DNA of 64,000 bases from Amycolatopsis sp. CA-128772 (lineage in GTDB: Bacteria > Actinomycetota > Actinomycetes > Mycobacteriales > Pseudonocardiaceae): positions 62,001 to 126,000 of the forward strand of contig NZ_PPHG01000096.1 in NCBI RefSeq assembly GCF_002904295.1, in the 5' to 3' direction. Position 1 is the stretch's first letter, and each line of letters opens with the position of its first letter. The translations under genes were made by a program, and so were the position numbers. The notes beneath the pieces were generated by a model that was not told the origin of the DNA, made no database searches, and was given only the letters and a program-made list of their open reading frames with translations. Positions 25,752-35,531 of this stretch are shown here, piece by piece.

Positions 25752-25792
25752 GTACTGAAAACAGTACTGTGGGCTCGATCAGAGTACAGTAC
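25752..25792. promoter_or_regulatory. GTACTG/CAGTAC operator cluster between acyl-CoA dehydrogenase and TetR
   Basis: GTACTG-AAAA-CAGTAC (25752-25767) is a perfect inverted repeat. Its right half overlaps another GTACTG (25764-25769), and a further CAGTAC lies at 25787-25792. The cluster occupies the 101-bp divergent gap and is the likely site for the TetR protein encoded at 25836. Confidence 0.55.
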
Positions 25793-25835
25793 GACGGGAC
25801 TGGGGTGGCCGGAAGACGTAGGAGATAGTGAGCCG

Positions 25836-26417
25836 ATGCGCCCCGAACCCCGCCGCCGGCCGACCGCTCGGCAGCGCGCTCTGCTCGCCGACCTGGAGGC
25901 GCTCTTCCTGGCCGAGGGCTTCGCGGACTTCACCCTCGACGACCTCGCCGGCCGCCTCCGCTGCTCGAAGTCGACGCTCTACGCGCTCGCGCCCAGCAAG
26001 GAGCAGCTCGCCGTCAAGGTCGTCACCCAGTTCTTCCGGGGCGCCGCCGAGCGGATCGAGGAGCGCGTCGCCGGCATCGACGACGCCCGCAAGCTCATCG
26101 CCGAGTACCTGGCCGGCGTCTCCGAGCACCTCAACCGGGCGTCCGCCGCCTTCATGCGCGACCTCGCCGGGTTCGGGCCCACGCGCGACGCCTACCAGCT
26201 GAACAGCCGGTTCGCCGCGAAACGGCTCCGGCAGTTCATCGACCAGGGCGTCGCCGAAGGCGTCTTCCGGGACGTCCACGCCCGGCTGGTCGCCGAGATG
26301 ACCGGGCTGATCATCGAAGGCATCCAGACCGGCGTGCTCGGCCGCCGGACCGACGTCTCCGACGCCGACGCGTTCACCGCTTTGGGGGAACTGCTGCTCG
26401 GAGGGCTCGACAAATAG
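25836..26417 (+). CDS. TetR-family regulator divergent from acyl-CoA dehydrogenase
   Basis: A 193-residue regulator with an N-terminal TetR domain (about 12-58; FTLDDLAGRLRCSKSTLYALAPSKEQL). The C-terminal half is helical and resembles TetR proteins near fatty-acid genes. ATG 25836 follows AGGAGA by about 11 bases. Its position opposite the acyl-CoA dehydrogenase and the GTACTG palindromes support control of that gene, probably by an acyl-CoA ligand; that is an inference. Confidence 0.88.
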   Translation: MRPEPRRRPTARQRALLADLEALFLAEGFADFTLDDLAGRLRCSKSTLYALAPSKEQLAVKVVTQFFRGAAERIEERVAGIDDARKLIAEYLAGVSEHLNRASAAFMRDLAGFGPTRDAYQLNSRFAAKRLRQFIDQGVAEGVFRDVHARLVAEMTGLIIEGIQTGVLGRRTDVSDADAFTALGELLLGGLDK

Positions 26418-26458
26418 CGGACAGGAATTGTCAGCCCCGGGTCAATTAAACTGCCCGC

Positions 26459-27400
26459 GTGATCGTCGTAGGCGGAGAAGCTCTGGTCGACCTGGTTCCC
26501 GGCGACCCCCTGGATTCCACTGTGGACGGAGGGCTGCGCGCGCTGCTGCCGCGGCTCGGCGGCGGCCCGTACAACGTCGCGCTGGCCGCCGGCCGGCTCG
26601 GCGTGCCGGCGGCGTTCCTGTCGCGCGTCTCCACCGACCGTTTCGGCGAAGCGATGGTCGAGCGGCTGCACGCCTCCGCCGTCGACACCTCGCTGCTGCA
26701 GCGCGGCGACGAACCGACGACGCTCGCCGTCGTGGCGCTCGACGCGAAGGGCGCCGCCCGGTACTCCTTCTACGTCGAAGGCACCGCCGACCGGCTCGTC
26801 GCCGACCCGGGTCCGCTGCCGGAGAACGTGACCGCGCTCTCCCTCGGCACCCTCGGCATGGTCCTCGAGCCCGGCGCGTCGGCCTACGAGGCGATGCTGC
26901 GGCGCGAGGCGGCCCGCGGCGTCCTGACCGCCCTCGACCCCAACATCCGCGAGGCGCTGATCACCGACCCGGCCGCCTACCGGGCGCGGTTCGCGTCCTG
27001 GCTGCCGGACGTCCGGCTGCTCAAGATCTCCGACGACGACACCGCGTGGCTCACCGGCGGCGCCGACCCGGTCGCCGCCGCGAAGACGTGGGTCGAGTCC
27101 GGTGTGGACGCCGTCGTGCTCACCCGGGGCGCCGACGGGCTCTCGGTGATCACCGCCGCAGGTGAGCTGGCCCACGTGCCCTCGCGGAAGGTCACCGTCG
27201 TCGACACGATCGGCGCGGGCGACACCGTCCAGGGGGCGCTACTGGCCTGGCTGCACACCCATCAGGCCGCGGACCTGGCCTCCCTCGACGCGGACGCGTG
27301 GCGCGAGGCGCTGGCGTTCGCCGCGAAAGCGGCGTCGATCACGGTGTCCCGCAGCGGCGCGGAGCCGCCGACTTCGGCCGATCTGGCGTCCGCCGTGTGA
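26459..27400 (+). CDS. PfkB-family carbohydrate kinase (fructokinase-like)
   Basis: A 313-residue sugar kinase. The N-terminal GGEALVDLVPGD and GGGPYNVALAAGRLGVPAAF match the first PfkB signature. LTALDPNIRE lies mid-protein. The C-terminal signature DTIGAGDTVQGALLAWL contains the catalytic Asp in GAGD. A GTG start; no good ribosome site is visible. The sugar phosphorylated cannot be told from sequence. It stands alone between the TetR gene and gltA. Confidence 0.9.
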   Translation: MIVVGGEALVDLVPGDPLDSTVDGGLRALLPRLGGGPYNVALAAGRLGVPAAFLSRVSTDRFGEAMVERLHASAVDTSLLQRGDEPTTLAVVALDAKGAARYSFYVEGTADRLVADPGPLPENVTALSLGTLGMVLEPGASAYEAMLRREAARGVLTALDPNIREALITDPAAYRARFASWLPDVRLLKISDDDTAWLTGGADPVAAAKTWVESGVDAVVLTRGADGLSVITAAGELAHVPSRKVTVVDTIGAGDTVQGALLAWLHTHQAADLASLDADAWREALAFAAKAASITVSRSGAEPPTSADLASAV

Positions 27401-27598
27401 ACCTGGTCCCAAAGGGGGGCCCAGGAGCAACGTCACCGCTGCGCGAAAGCGGGTTTCTCGACTAGCGTGGTGGGGCATTCTTCATACCCCAGCGGGGCGG
27501 TGTGCAGCGAGGCGCCAGCGTTTCCTCGCGTGAACACGTGGCTACCTGTGAAACGTACAGGCGCCGCCGGCCCGTGCCCGAACGTGAGAGGGACTTGC

Positions 27599-28912
<1,314 letters not shown>

Positions 28913-28924
28913 GTTTTCCGCCGG

Positions 28925-28960
28925 AAACGCCCCGTCGTGCACCCGCACGGCGGGGCGTTT
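28925..28960 (+). terminator. gltA terminator
   Basis: A 16-bp stem with one mismatch (28925-28940 with 28945-28960), a 4-base loop and a TTT end follows the gltA stop closely. The photolyase start lies only 13 bp after it. Confidence 0.8.
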
Positions 28961-28973
28961 ATCGTTGTCCGTC

Positions 28974-30323
28974 GTGACCAAAGAAGCGCCGGTTGTCCTG
29001 TGGTTCCGCCGTGACCTGCGGCTGGGTGACCACGCCGCGCTGCTGGAGGCGTCGAAGCACAGCAAGCACGTGCTCGCGCTCTACGTCCTCGACGAGCACC
29101 TGCTGGCCCCCGGCGGTGCCCCGCGCGAAGCCTTCATGTACGGCTGCCTGGAGAAGCTGAACGAGCAGCTCGGCGGGCGGCTCATGCTGGTGCGCGGCGA
29201 ACCGGCGGCCGAGGTGGTCCGCGTGGCCCGCGCGATCGGCGCGGCCGCGGTGCACGTCAGCGCCGACACCGGCCCGTACGGCCGCCGCCGGGACGCCGAG
29301 GTCGCGAAAGCGTTGGCGGAGAACAACATCGACTGGGTCGAGACGGGTTCGCCGTACGCGGTGACGCCCGGGCGCGTCACCAAGCCGGACGGCGAGCCGT
29401 ACCGCGTCTTCACGCCGTTCTACCGCGCCTGGACCGCCCACGGCTGGCACTCGCCGGCCGACACCGGACCGTCTCTTGTGGACTGGGTCGAGCCGCCGAA
29501 GTCGCTGAAGGTGCCGCGTCCGCCCAAGGTTTCCGCGACGCTGCCCGAGCCGGGCGAGCAGGCCGCGCTCGATGTCTGGCACGCGTTCCTCGCCGGCGGC
29601 ATCGACACCTACGACGTCGACCGCGACCGCCCGGACCGCGACGGCACGACCCGGCTTTCGCCGTACCTGCGCTGGGGGAACATCCACCCGCGGACCATCC
29701 TGGCCGACCTGGACGGCGACGACCGCGCCGGCGCGAAGTCGCTGCGCAGCGAGATCTGCTGGCGCGAGTTCCACGCGGACGTCCTGTGGCACCGCCCGGA
29801 AACGGCCCGCAAGAACTACGACAAGCGCTTCGACGGCATGGAGCACGACGACGACCGCGAGGCGTTCGAGCGGTGGTGCGCGGGCACGACGGGCTACCCG
29901 ATCGTGGACGCCGGCATGCGGCAGCTGCTGGCCGAGGGCTGGATGCACAACCGGGTGCGGATGGTGGTCGCGAGCTTCCTGGTGAAGGACCTGCACCTGC
30001 CGTGGTGGCTGGGCGCCCGCCACTTCATGCGGCACCTGGTGGACGGCGACCTCGCGTCCAACCAGCTGAACTGGCAGTGGGTGGCGGGCTGCGGCACGGA
30101 CGCGGCCCCGTACTTCCGCGTCTTCAACCCGACCACCCAGGGCGAGAAGTTCGACCCGGACGGCGCTTACGTGCGGAAGTACGTACCGGAGCTGCGCTCG
30201 GTCCCGGGCAAGGCGGTCCACCAGCTGAAGGACCGCCCGGAGGAGTACCCGGAACCGATGGTCGACCACGCCCACGAGCGGCAGGTGTCCCTGGAGCGGT
30301 ACGGGAAGATCACGTCCCGCTGA
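28974..30323 (+). CDS. phr: Deoxyribodipyrimidine photolyase (CPD class I type)
   Basis: The 449-residue flavoprotein repairs UV cyclobutane dimers with blue light. The N-terminal antenna domain opens VVLWFRRDLRLGDH; the C-terminal FAD domain contains RLSPYLRWGNIHPR, CWREFHADVLWHRP, GYPIVDAGMRQL, GWMHNRVRM and DGDLASNQLNWQWVAG. GTG 28974 is chosen; TTG at 28965 would add three residues. The start is only 13 bp after the gltA terminator, so the transcript is likely leaderless or starts inside the hairpin. It converges with the ABC permease gene. Confidence 0.96.
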   Translation: MTKEAPVVLWFRRDLRLGDHAALLEASKHSKHVLALYVLDEHLLAPGGAPREAFMYGCLEKLNEQLGGRLMLVRGEPAAEVVRVARAIGAAAVHVSADTGPYGRRRDAEVAKALAENNIDWVETGSPYAVTPGRVTKPDGEPYRVFTPFYRAWTAHGWHSPADTGPSLVDWVEPPKSLKVPRPPKVSATLPEPGEQAALDVWHAFLAGGIDTYDVDRDRPDRDGTTRLSPYLRWGNIHPRTILADLDGDDRAGAKSLRSEICWREFHADVLWHRPETARKNYDKRFDGMEHDDDREAFERWCAGTTGYPIVDAGMRQLLAEGWMHNRVRMVVASFLVKDLHLPWWLGARHFMRHLVDGDLASNQLNWQWVAGCGTDAAPYFRVFNPTTQGEKFDPDGAYVRKYVPELRSVPGKAVHQLKDRPEEYPEPMVDHAHERQVSLERYGKITSR

Positions 30324-30339
30324 TCAGCACCGCCGCACC

Positions 30340-31530
30340 TCAGCCACGCAGGGCCTCGGACAGCTTGATCCGGCTGCCGATGCGCAGCACGCTGTTGCCG
30401 TAGATCTTCCCGCCCAGCCAGGTCAGCAGCGCGACGAACAGCACGGTCAGCGTGAGCGACAGCCCGATCTCCCAGCCCGCCGCCGCGCCCGTGGCGATGC
30501 GGGCCGGCATGAGGATCGGGGACAGCAGGGGGATCAGGGAAACGATCTTCGTCGCCGAGCCGGCGGGGTTCTGGACCAGCAGGTTGAACCCGGCGATGAA
30601 CCCGACCACCAGGATGATGTTGAGCGGCCCGACCACCGACTGCGTGTCCTCCTGGCGCGACACCAGCGACCCCAGCGCGCCGTAGATCGTGGCGTACAAC
30701 AGGAAGCCGAGCAGGTACCAGAGCAGCCCCCACAGCACCGCGCCCGCCGCGAAGCCCGACAGGGTGAACACGCCGGTCACCGTCGCCGCGCCGAGGCCGA
30801 CCACGGCGAGGATCACCAGCTGCGTCAGGCCGACCAGGCCGAGGCCGATCACCTTGCCCAGCAGCAGCTGCCACGGCCGCACGCTGGCGAGCAGGATCTC
30901 CACCACCCGGCTCGACTTCTCCTCGACGACGCCCTGGGCGACCATCATTCCGTAGGTGATGATGCTCATGTACAGCAGGAACGCCACGACCAGGCCGACG
31001 ACCAGCCGCTGGTCGTGGTCCGCGGGCTGCGGCGAGAGGGCGTCGTCCCGCACGTGGGTGCCGTTGACCCTGGCCATCACCTCGCCCGGCTCGAGCTGCG
31101 CCGACGACAGCACGCCGTCGAGCACCTGCTGCTGCGCGACCTGGTCGAGCACGCGGCGCAGCTGATCGTCCAAAAAGGACTTGTAGGTGGCGGTCAGCTG
31201 CGCCGCGCTGCCCGAGACGAGCGCGTCGAAGTCGCCGTTCCCGACCTTCTGCCTGCCCTCCGCCGGATCGGTGACGACGACGGTGGTGATGTCCCGGCCC
31301 GAAAGCGCGGCTTCGGTCTCCAGCTGGCGGGCGATCCCGGTCGCCTGGCCGGTCAGCCCGACCGTGCTCTTGCCCGACGAACCGGCCAGCGACGTCTGGA
31401 AGACGACGTAACCCAGCAGCAGCAGGAGCAGCACCGCGGTGCCGACCACGAACGACCGCGTGCGCAGCCGCGTGTTCAGTTCGCGCTTCAGCACGAGCCA
31501 GACCGCCCGGCGGCCACTCAGCGTCCTCAT
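30340..31530 (-). CDS. ABC-2 type exporter permease (NatB-like)
   Basis: A 396-residue membrane protein. One segment near residues 26-46 is followed by an extracytoplasmic domain (about 50-170) and then five or six segments. VEEKSSRVVEILLASVRPWQLLLGK is the ABC-2 coupling region. The shape matches NatB-like sodium or drug efflux permeases. ATG overlaps the ATPase stop (ATGA). It ends the operon XRE regulator, membrane protein, ATPase, permease. Confidence 0.92.
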   Translation of the reverse strand: MRTLSGRRAVWLVLKRELNTRLRTRSFVVGTAVLLLLLLGYVVFQTSLAGSSGKSTVGLTGQATGIARQLETEAALSGRDITTVVVTDPAEGRQKVGNGDFDALVSGSAAQLTATYKSFLDDQLRRVLDQVAQQQVLDGVLSSAQLEPGEVMARVNGTHVRDDALSPQPADHDQRLVVGLVVAFLLYMSIITYGMMVAQGVVEEKSSRVVEILLASVRPWQLLLGKVIGLGLVGLTQLVILAVVGLGAATVTGVFTLSGFAAGAVLWGLLWYLLGFLLYATIYGALGSLVSRQEDTQSVVGPLNIILVVGFIAGFNLLVQNPAGSATKIVSLIPLLSPILMPARIATGAAAGWEIGLSLTLTVLFVALLTWLGGKIYGNSVLRIGSRIKLSEALRG

Positions 31531-32456
31531 CGTGGTTCCTCCCCTGGGGACCCGGCGCCGTCGGAGACGGCGTCGCGGAAGAGCTCGGTCAGCGAGCGGC
31601 GACGGCGGCTGAACTCGGTGACCGGCCCGGTCGCCAGCGCCGCGGCGAGCACGGCTTGGTCGTCCGCGCTCGGTTCGAGGTCGAGCACCGTGGTCGGGCC
31701 CTGCTGCTCCAGCACCCGCACGCCGGGCAGGCCCGCGGCCCAGCCGGGGTGCGCGGCCGGCGCCGTCACGACCAGCTTGCTGCGTGCGCCCGCGGTCAGT
31801 TCGGCGACCGTCCCGACCGCGACCATCCGGCCGCCGCGGATGATCCCGACCCGGTCGCACAGCCGCTCGACCAGGTCGAGCTGGTGGCTGGAGAACACGA
31901 CCGGCACCCCCGCCGCGGCCTTTTCCCGCAGGACGCCGCTCATCACGTCGACGGCGAGCGGGTCGAGGCCGGAGAACGGTTCGTCGAGCACGAGCACCGC
32001 GGGGTCGTGCACCAGCGCCGCGGCGAGCTGGACGCGTTGCTGGTTGCCGAGGCTGAGCTTCTGCACCTCGTCCTTGCGGCGGTCGGCCAGCCCGAGCCGG
32101 GTGATCCAGTTCTCCGCGTTGCGGTGGGCTTCGTTCGCGTTCAGCCCGTGCAGCTCGGCCAGGTAGACGAGCTGGTCGACCACCTTCATCTTCGGGTACA
32201 GCCCGCGTTCCTCCGGCATGTAGCCGATGTGCGTGCGGGTCTCGTGGGTGACCTTTTCCCCGCCGAACCGCACCTCACCGCCGTCGGCGGCCAGCACACC
32301 CAGCGCGATCCGCATGGTGGTGGTCTTGCCGGCGCCGTTGCTGCCGACGAAGCCGAACAGCTCGCCGGCGCGGACGTCGAACGAGACGCCGTCCAGCGCG
32401 ACCTTGGCGCCGTAGCGCTTGGAGATCCGGTCGATCTCCAGTGTCCCCTCAGGCAT
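31527..32456 (-). CDS. ABC transporter ATPase (NatA-like)
   Basis: A 309-residue ATPase. Walker A is GSNGAGKTTT (38-47), with S in place of the usual P. The signature is LSLGNQQR, a NatA-type variant of LSGGQ, and Walker B is VLVLDEPFSGLDP. A C-terminal extension (about 220-309) is typical. ATG start overlaps the end of the upstream membrane protein gene by 8 bp. With the downstream permease it forms an exporter. Confidence 0.92.
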   Translation of the reverse strand: MPEGTLEIDRISKRYGAKVALDGVSFDVRAGELFGFVGSNGAGKTTTMRIALGVLAADGGEVRFGGEKVTHETRTHIGYMPEERGLYPKMKVVDQLVYLAELHGLNANEAHRNAENWITRLGLADRRKDEVQKLSLGNQQRVQLAAALVHDPAVLVLDEPFSGLDPLAVDVMSGVLREKAAAGVPVVFSSHQLDLVERLCDRVGIIRGGRMVAVGTVAELTAGARSKLVVTAPAAHPGWAAGLPGVRVLEQQGPTTVLDLEPSADDQAVLAAALATGPVTEFSRRRRSLTELFRDAVSDGAGSPGEEPR

Positions 32457-32997
32457 TCCCCATCCCCTCCTCGAAATCCTCGGGGTCGTCGTCCGGCAGC
32501 GCCCAGCCGAGGAGCATCGACGGGACGGTGGTCCCGGTGACGAGCAGCGCGGACAGCATCATCGCGCCGCGCGCGCCACCCTCCTCGGTGGGGGCGATGA
32601 GCAGGCTGTACAGCAGCGCGATCACCATCAGGTAGCTGAGGATCTGGTACCCGGTGTAGGTGACGCGGTGGCGCCACTCGCGCTCGCGTTCGTCGAGCAG
32701 GCGGGAGAACCCGCCGCTCATCCGCCCGGTCAGGATCCGCAGCAGCACGAAGGCGAACCCGCCGGCGACCAGCCCGCTCAGCCACAGCGTGGGGAAGACC
32801 CACTTGTGCCCGACGGCGAAGGTGGCGGCGCCGGCGATCAGCGCCAGGTCGGCGACCGCCAGCACGGCCACCAGGGGCCGCCGGTGCCGCCGGTTGCGCC
32901 ACCCGGGCAGCTGGTGGGCGCGCAGGCGTTCTTTTTCGTCCAGCTTGTCGAGCTGACGATCCCAGTAGGCCGCGAGCCGGCCTGGTGGTTCGGTCAT
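32449..32997 (-). CDS. Four-segment membrane protein of unknown function, linked to XRE regulator and ABC exporter
   Basis: A 182-residue membrane protein. Two segments (about 42-60 and 68-88) are followed by a charged loop (GFSRLLDEREREWRHRVTYTGYQ) and two more segments (about 118-166), with an acidic tail. No family is recognised with confidence; small two-plus-two proteins of this kind occur beside YozG-type XRE regulators. ATGA overlap at its start, 8-bp overlap with the ATPase at its end. A role in the exporter is inferred from coupling only. Confidence 0.75.
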   Translation of the reverse strand: MTEPPGRLAAYWDRQLDKLDEKERLRAHQLPGWRNRRHRRPLVAVLAVADLALIAGAATFAVGHKWVFPTLWLSGLVAGGFAFVLLRILTGRMSGGFSRLLDEREREWRHRVTYTGYQILSYLMVIALLYSLLIAPTEEGGARGAMMLSALLVTGTTVPSMLLGWALPDDDPEDFEEGMGNA

Positions 32998-33263
32998 GCT
33001 CCCCCCTCGCGGTAGACCTGGGTGGACAGTGGCGCGAACGGTTCCCGCCCGAACACGGCTTCGACCGGCAGGTCGAACACGGCGCAGATCCGGAAGGCCA
33101 GGTCCAGGCTCGGATAGTGGTCGCCGCGCTCGAGCGCCCCGATGGTCTGCGGGTTGACCTCGACGGCGGTCGCGAGCGCGGCCCGGCTCATGCCGCGCTC
33201 GGCCCGGAGCACGGCAAGCCGGTTGTAGATCGGCAGCTCTTTGCCGCGTCTGACCGGGCTCAT
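32994..33263 (-). CDS. XRE-family regulator (YozG/YgzD-like)
   Basis: An 89-residue single-domain helix-turn-helix protein. The HTH covers about 14-62 (IYNRLAVLRAERGMSRAALATAV, then VNPQTIGALERGDHYPSLDLAF). Such small regulators head operons of membrane protein plus ABC transporter. ATG 33263 has no ribosome site and lies 8 bp from a likely -10, suggesting a leaderless transcript. Its stop overlaps the next start (ATGA). Confidence 0.87.
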   Translation of the reverse strand: MSPVRRGKELPIYNRLAVLRAERGMSRAALATAVEVNPQTIGALERGDHYPSLDLAFRICAVFDLPVEAVFGREPFAPLSTQVYREGGA

Positions 33264-33270
33264 GGGGCCA

Positions 33271-33299
33271 ACTGTTGCAAAAACCCAACGACACGTCAA
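33271..33299 (-). promoter_or_regulatory. Candidate promoter of the XRE-ABC operon
   Basis: On the minus strand TTGACG (33299-33294) and AACAGT (33276-33271) are separated by 17 bp, ending 8 bp before the ATG of the XRE gene. By-eye hexamer matching only. Confidence 0.35.
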
Positions 33300-33335
33300 A
33301 TCAAGAGAACATCAAGTCCGGTTGACGCACCCGGT

Positions 33336-34874
33336 TCAGCCGAGGCCGGCCAGCGACTTGTCGACAAGCTCCGCCACCCGCGCCGCCGCGGCCTCGGCGT
33401 CCGAGGGGATCAACGACAACCGCGTCCGGCGTTCGAGTACGTCCGAAACGTCCAGCGCGCCCTCGTTCCGGACCGCCCACACGACCTCCGCCGCCGTGAT
33501 CTCCGTTCCCGGCGCGACCGGTGCGGCGAACTCCGCGTCCAGCTCGCCCAACGCCGCCACCCGAGGCGCCTCCGTGCCGTACCGGCCCACCAGCCGCGGC
33601 GGCGCGTCCACAAGGGACAACTCGGCCCGCGGAGCCGCCCCCAGCAACGGCAACCGCGCCGTCCGGGACGGGGCGACCGTGAACCCCGCCAAGCGGACCG
33701 CCGCGTCGACCGCGTCTTCGGCCATCCGGCGGTACGTCGTCAGCTTGCCGCCCACCACCGTCAGCAAGCCGTCCGAGCCCGCCAGGACCGCGTGCCTGCG
33801 CGACAGGTCCGCCGACCGGCCGCCGCCCTCCACCAGCGGCCGCAAGCCCGCGTACGAGCCGGCGACGTCCGCCCGGGTCAGCGGCCGGGCCAGCACCGAC
33901 GAGGCCAGCGACAACAGGAAGTCCGCATCGGACGCCGGCACCGCCGGCACCGGCGGGATCGGGCCGGACACCGGCTCGTCCGTCAGTCCCAGGTAGACAC
34001 GACCGTCCGGCTGGGGGAGCAGGAACACGAACCGGTTGGTCTCCCCGGGCACGCCGATGTTCACCGACGTCGTCCCCATCAGGACCGTCCCGGGCGCCAG
34101 CACCAGGTGCGAGCCGAGCGACGGGCGCAGCCGCACCGCGCCCGTCAGCGTGCCCGCCCACACGCCCGTCGCGTTGATCACCTGACGCGCGTGGATGTCC
34201 ACTGTGTCGCCCGAAACGCCGTCTACGGCCGTGATCCGGTCCGCGGTCAGCGACGAAGCGGACAAGCGCGTGAGGATCCGGGCGCCGAACGATGCCGCCG
34301 TGCGGGCGAGGGTGACCACCAGCCGCGCGTCGTCGACCAAAGCGCCGTCGTAGGCCAGCAAGGCGCCGCGCAGCGAGCCGGCCGAAAGCCCGGGCGCCAG
34401 GGCCAAGGCGAGCGCCGGGGGGATCGAGCGCGGCCGCGGCAGCACCGACGACGGCGTGCGCGCCGCCCGCCGCAGCAGGTCCCCGGCGAGCACACCGGCC
34501 GTCACCATCCGCTCCTGTACGCGGGAAGTGCTGGGGTACCACGGGAACAGCTGCGGCATCGCGCGCGTGAGGTGCGGTGCCGTGCGGGTCATCATGATCC
34601 CGCGCTCGACCGCGCTCTCGTGCGCCAGCCCGAGTTCGCCGTGGGCCAGGTAGCGCAGGCCGCCGTGCACCAGCTTCGACGACCAGCGCGACGTCCCGAA
34701 CGCGAGGTCGTACGCCTCGACCAGCGCCACCGACAGGCCACGGGAAGCCGCGTCCAGCGCGATGCCCGTGCCGGTGACGCCGCCGCCGACCACGGCGACG
34801 TCGACGCGCTCACCCGCCGCCAGCTCCGCGAGCTCACGTTCGCGGCGCCGCGCGTTGAGCGAGCCGGACGTCAC
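33336..34874 (-). CDS. glpD: Glycerol-3-phosphate dehydrogenase/oxidase (GlpD)
   Basis: The 512-residue FAD enzyme oxidises glycerol-3-phosphate to DHAP at the membrane. The dinucleotide motif VAVVGGGVTGTGIALDAASRGL sits at about 27-48; SSKLVHGGLRYL and GGKLTTYRRMAEDAVD are family landmarks. The GTG overlaps the TetR stop (GTGA). The order glpD, TetR, divergent AGPS-like flavoprotein matches, from memory, M. tuberculosis Rv2249c (glpD1), Rv2250c, Rv2251, suggesting a conserved ether-lipid or glycerolipid module. Confidence 0.93.
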   Translation of the reverse strand: MTSGSLNARRRERELAELAAGERVDVAVVGGGVTGTGIALDAASRGLSVALVEAYDLAFGTSRWSSKLVHGGLRYLAHGELGLAHESAVERGIMMTRTAPHLTRAMPQLFPWYPSTSRVQERMVTAGVLAGDLLRRAARTPSSVLPRPRSIPPALALALAPGLSAGSLRGALLAYDGALVDDARLVVTLARTAASFGARILTRLSASSLTADRITAVDGVSGDTVDIHARQVINATGVWAGTLTGAVRLRPSLGSHLVLAPGTVLMGTTSVNIGVPGETNRFVFLLPQPDGRVYLGLTDEPVSGPIPPVPAVPASDADFLLSLASSVLARPLTRADVAGSYAGLRPLVEGGGRSADLSRRHAVLAGSDGLLTVVGGKLTTYRRMAEDAVDAAVRLAGFTVAPSRTARLPLLGAAPRAELSLVDAPPRLVGRYGTEAPRVAALGELDAEFAAPVAPGTEITAAEVVWAVRNEGALDVSDVLERRTRLSLIPSDAEAAAARVAELVDKSLAGLG

Positions 34875-35515
34875 GGCTTCAGCGCCGCGTCGAGCACGTG
34901 GGTGAACTCCGTCATCAACGCCGCCTCGGGCAGGTCCGCCGTGGCCGGCCGCAGCGAGAACGCGAACGACTGGACCACCAGCAGCACCGACCGGGACTGC
35001 ACGGCGACCGGTGCCCGCCGGATCGAGCCGTCCTGGTGGCCGGCTTCCAGCAGCTGGTGCAACGCCTGTTCGGCGAACTTCTGCGTCGCGCCGAGCCGCT
35101 CCACGATGTACGGGAGGACGAGCTCGGGATCGACGTCGAGCAGGGTGCGGAACAGTGGATCGCTCGACAGCGCGCGGACGCCGGCCGCCGCGATGAGCAC
35201 GAGCCGGTCGCGGCTGTGCGCCGCGTCGGCGCCGCGTTCGCTCGCCGTGCGCAGCAGCCCGCTGAACTCGCGGGTCATCAGGGCCGCGAGCACGCTGCGG
35301 ACGTCGGGGAACCGGCGGTAGACCGTCATCCGGCTGACGCGCGCGGTGCGGGCGATCTCGGCGAGTGTGGTGCGGCGCACACCGACGGCCAGCACGCACG
35401 AACGTGCGGCGTCGAGCAGCACGTCATCGGCCACGCGCGTCGCCGTCTGGCGGTTGCGGGTGTCCGCGAGCGCAGACGAACCCGCGGTCTGGGTGGTGTG
35501 ACGTTTCACGTCCAT
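34871..35515 (-). CDS. TetR-family regulator between glpD and AGPS-like gene
   Basis: A 214-residue regulator. A 25-residue N-terminal extension precedes the TetR domain (about 30-77; TTLAEIARTARVSRMTVYRRF). The C-terminal helices resemble actinobacterial regulators next to glpD. ATG 35515 lies within an inverted repeat GTGTGAC-N15-GTCACAC (35496-35524), so binding there would block its own transcript and that of the divergent flavoprotein gene 16 bp away. Autoregulation is inferred. Confidence 0.88.
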   Translation of the reverse strand: MDVKRHTTQTAGSSALADTRNRQTATRVADDVLLDAARSCVLAVGVRRTTLAEIARTARVSRMTVYRRFPDVRSVLAALMTREFSGLLRTASERGADAAHSRDRLVLIAAAGVRALSSDPLFRTLLDVDPELVLPYIVERLGATQKFAEQALHQLLEAGHQDGSIRRAPVAVQSRSVLLVVQSFAFSLRPATADLPEAALMTEFTHVLDAALKP

Positions 35516-35524
35516 ATGTCACAC
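35496..35524. promoter_or_regulatory. GTGTGAC-N15-GTCACAC inverted repeat, likely TetR operator
   Basis: Perfect 7-bp arms (35496-35502 and 35518-35524) span the first codons of the TetR gene and end 7 bp before the GTG of the divergent FAD oxidase gene. The position suits control of both genes. Confidence 0.5.
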
Positions 35525-35531
35525 TGTAGTC

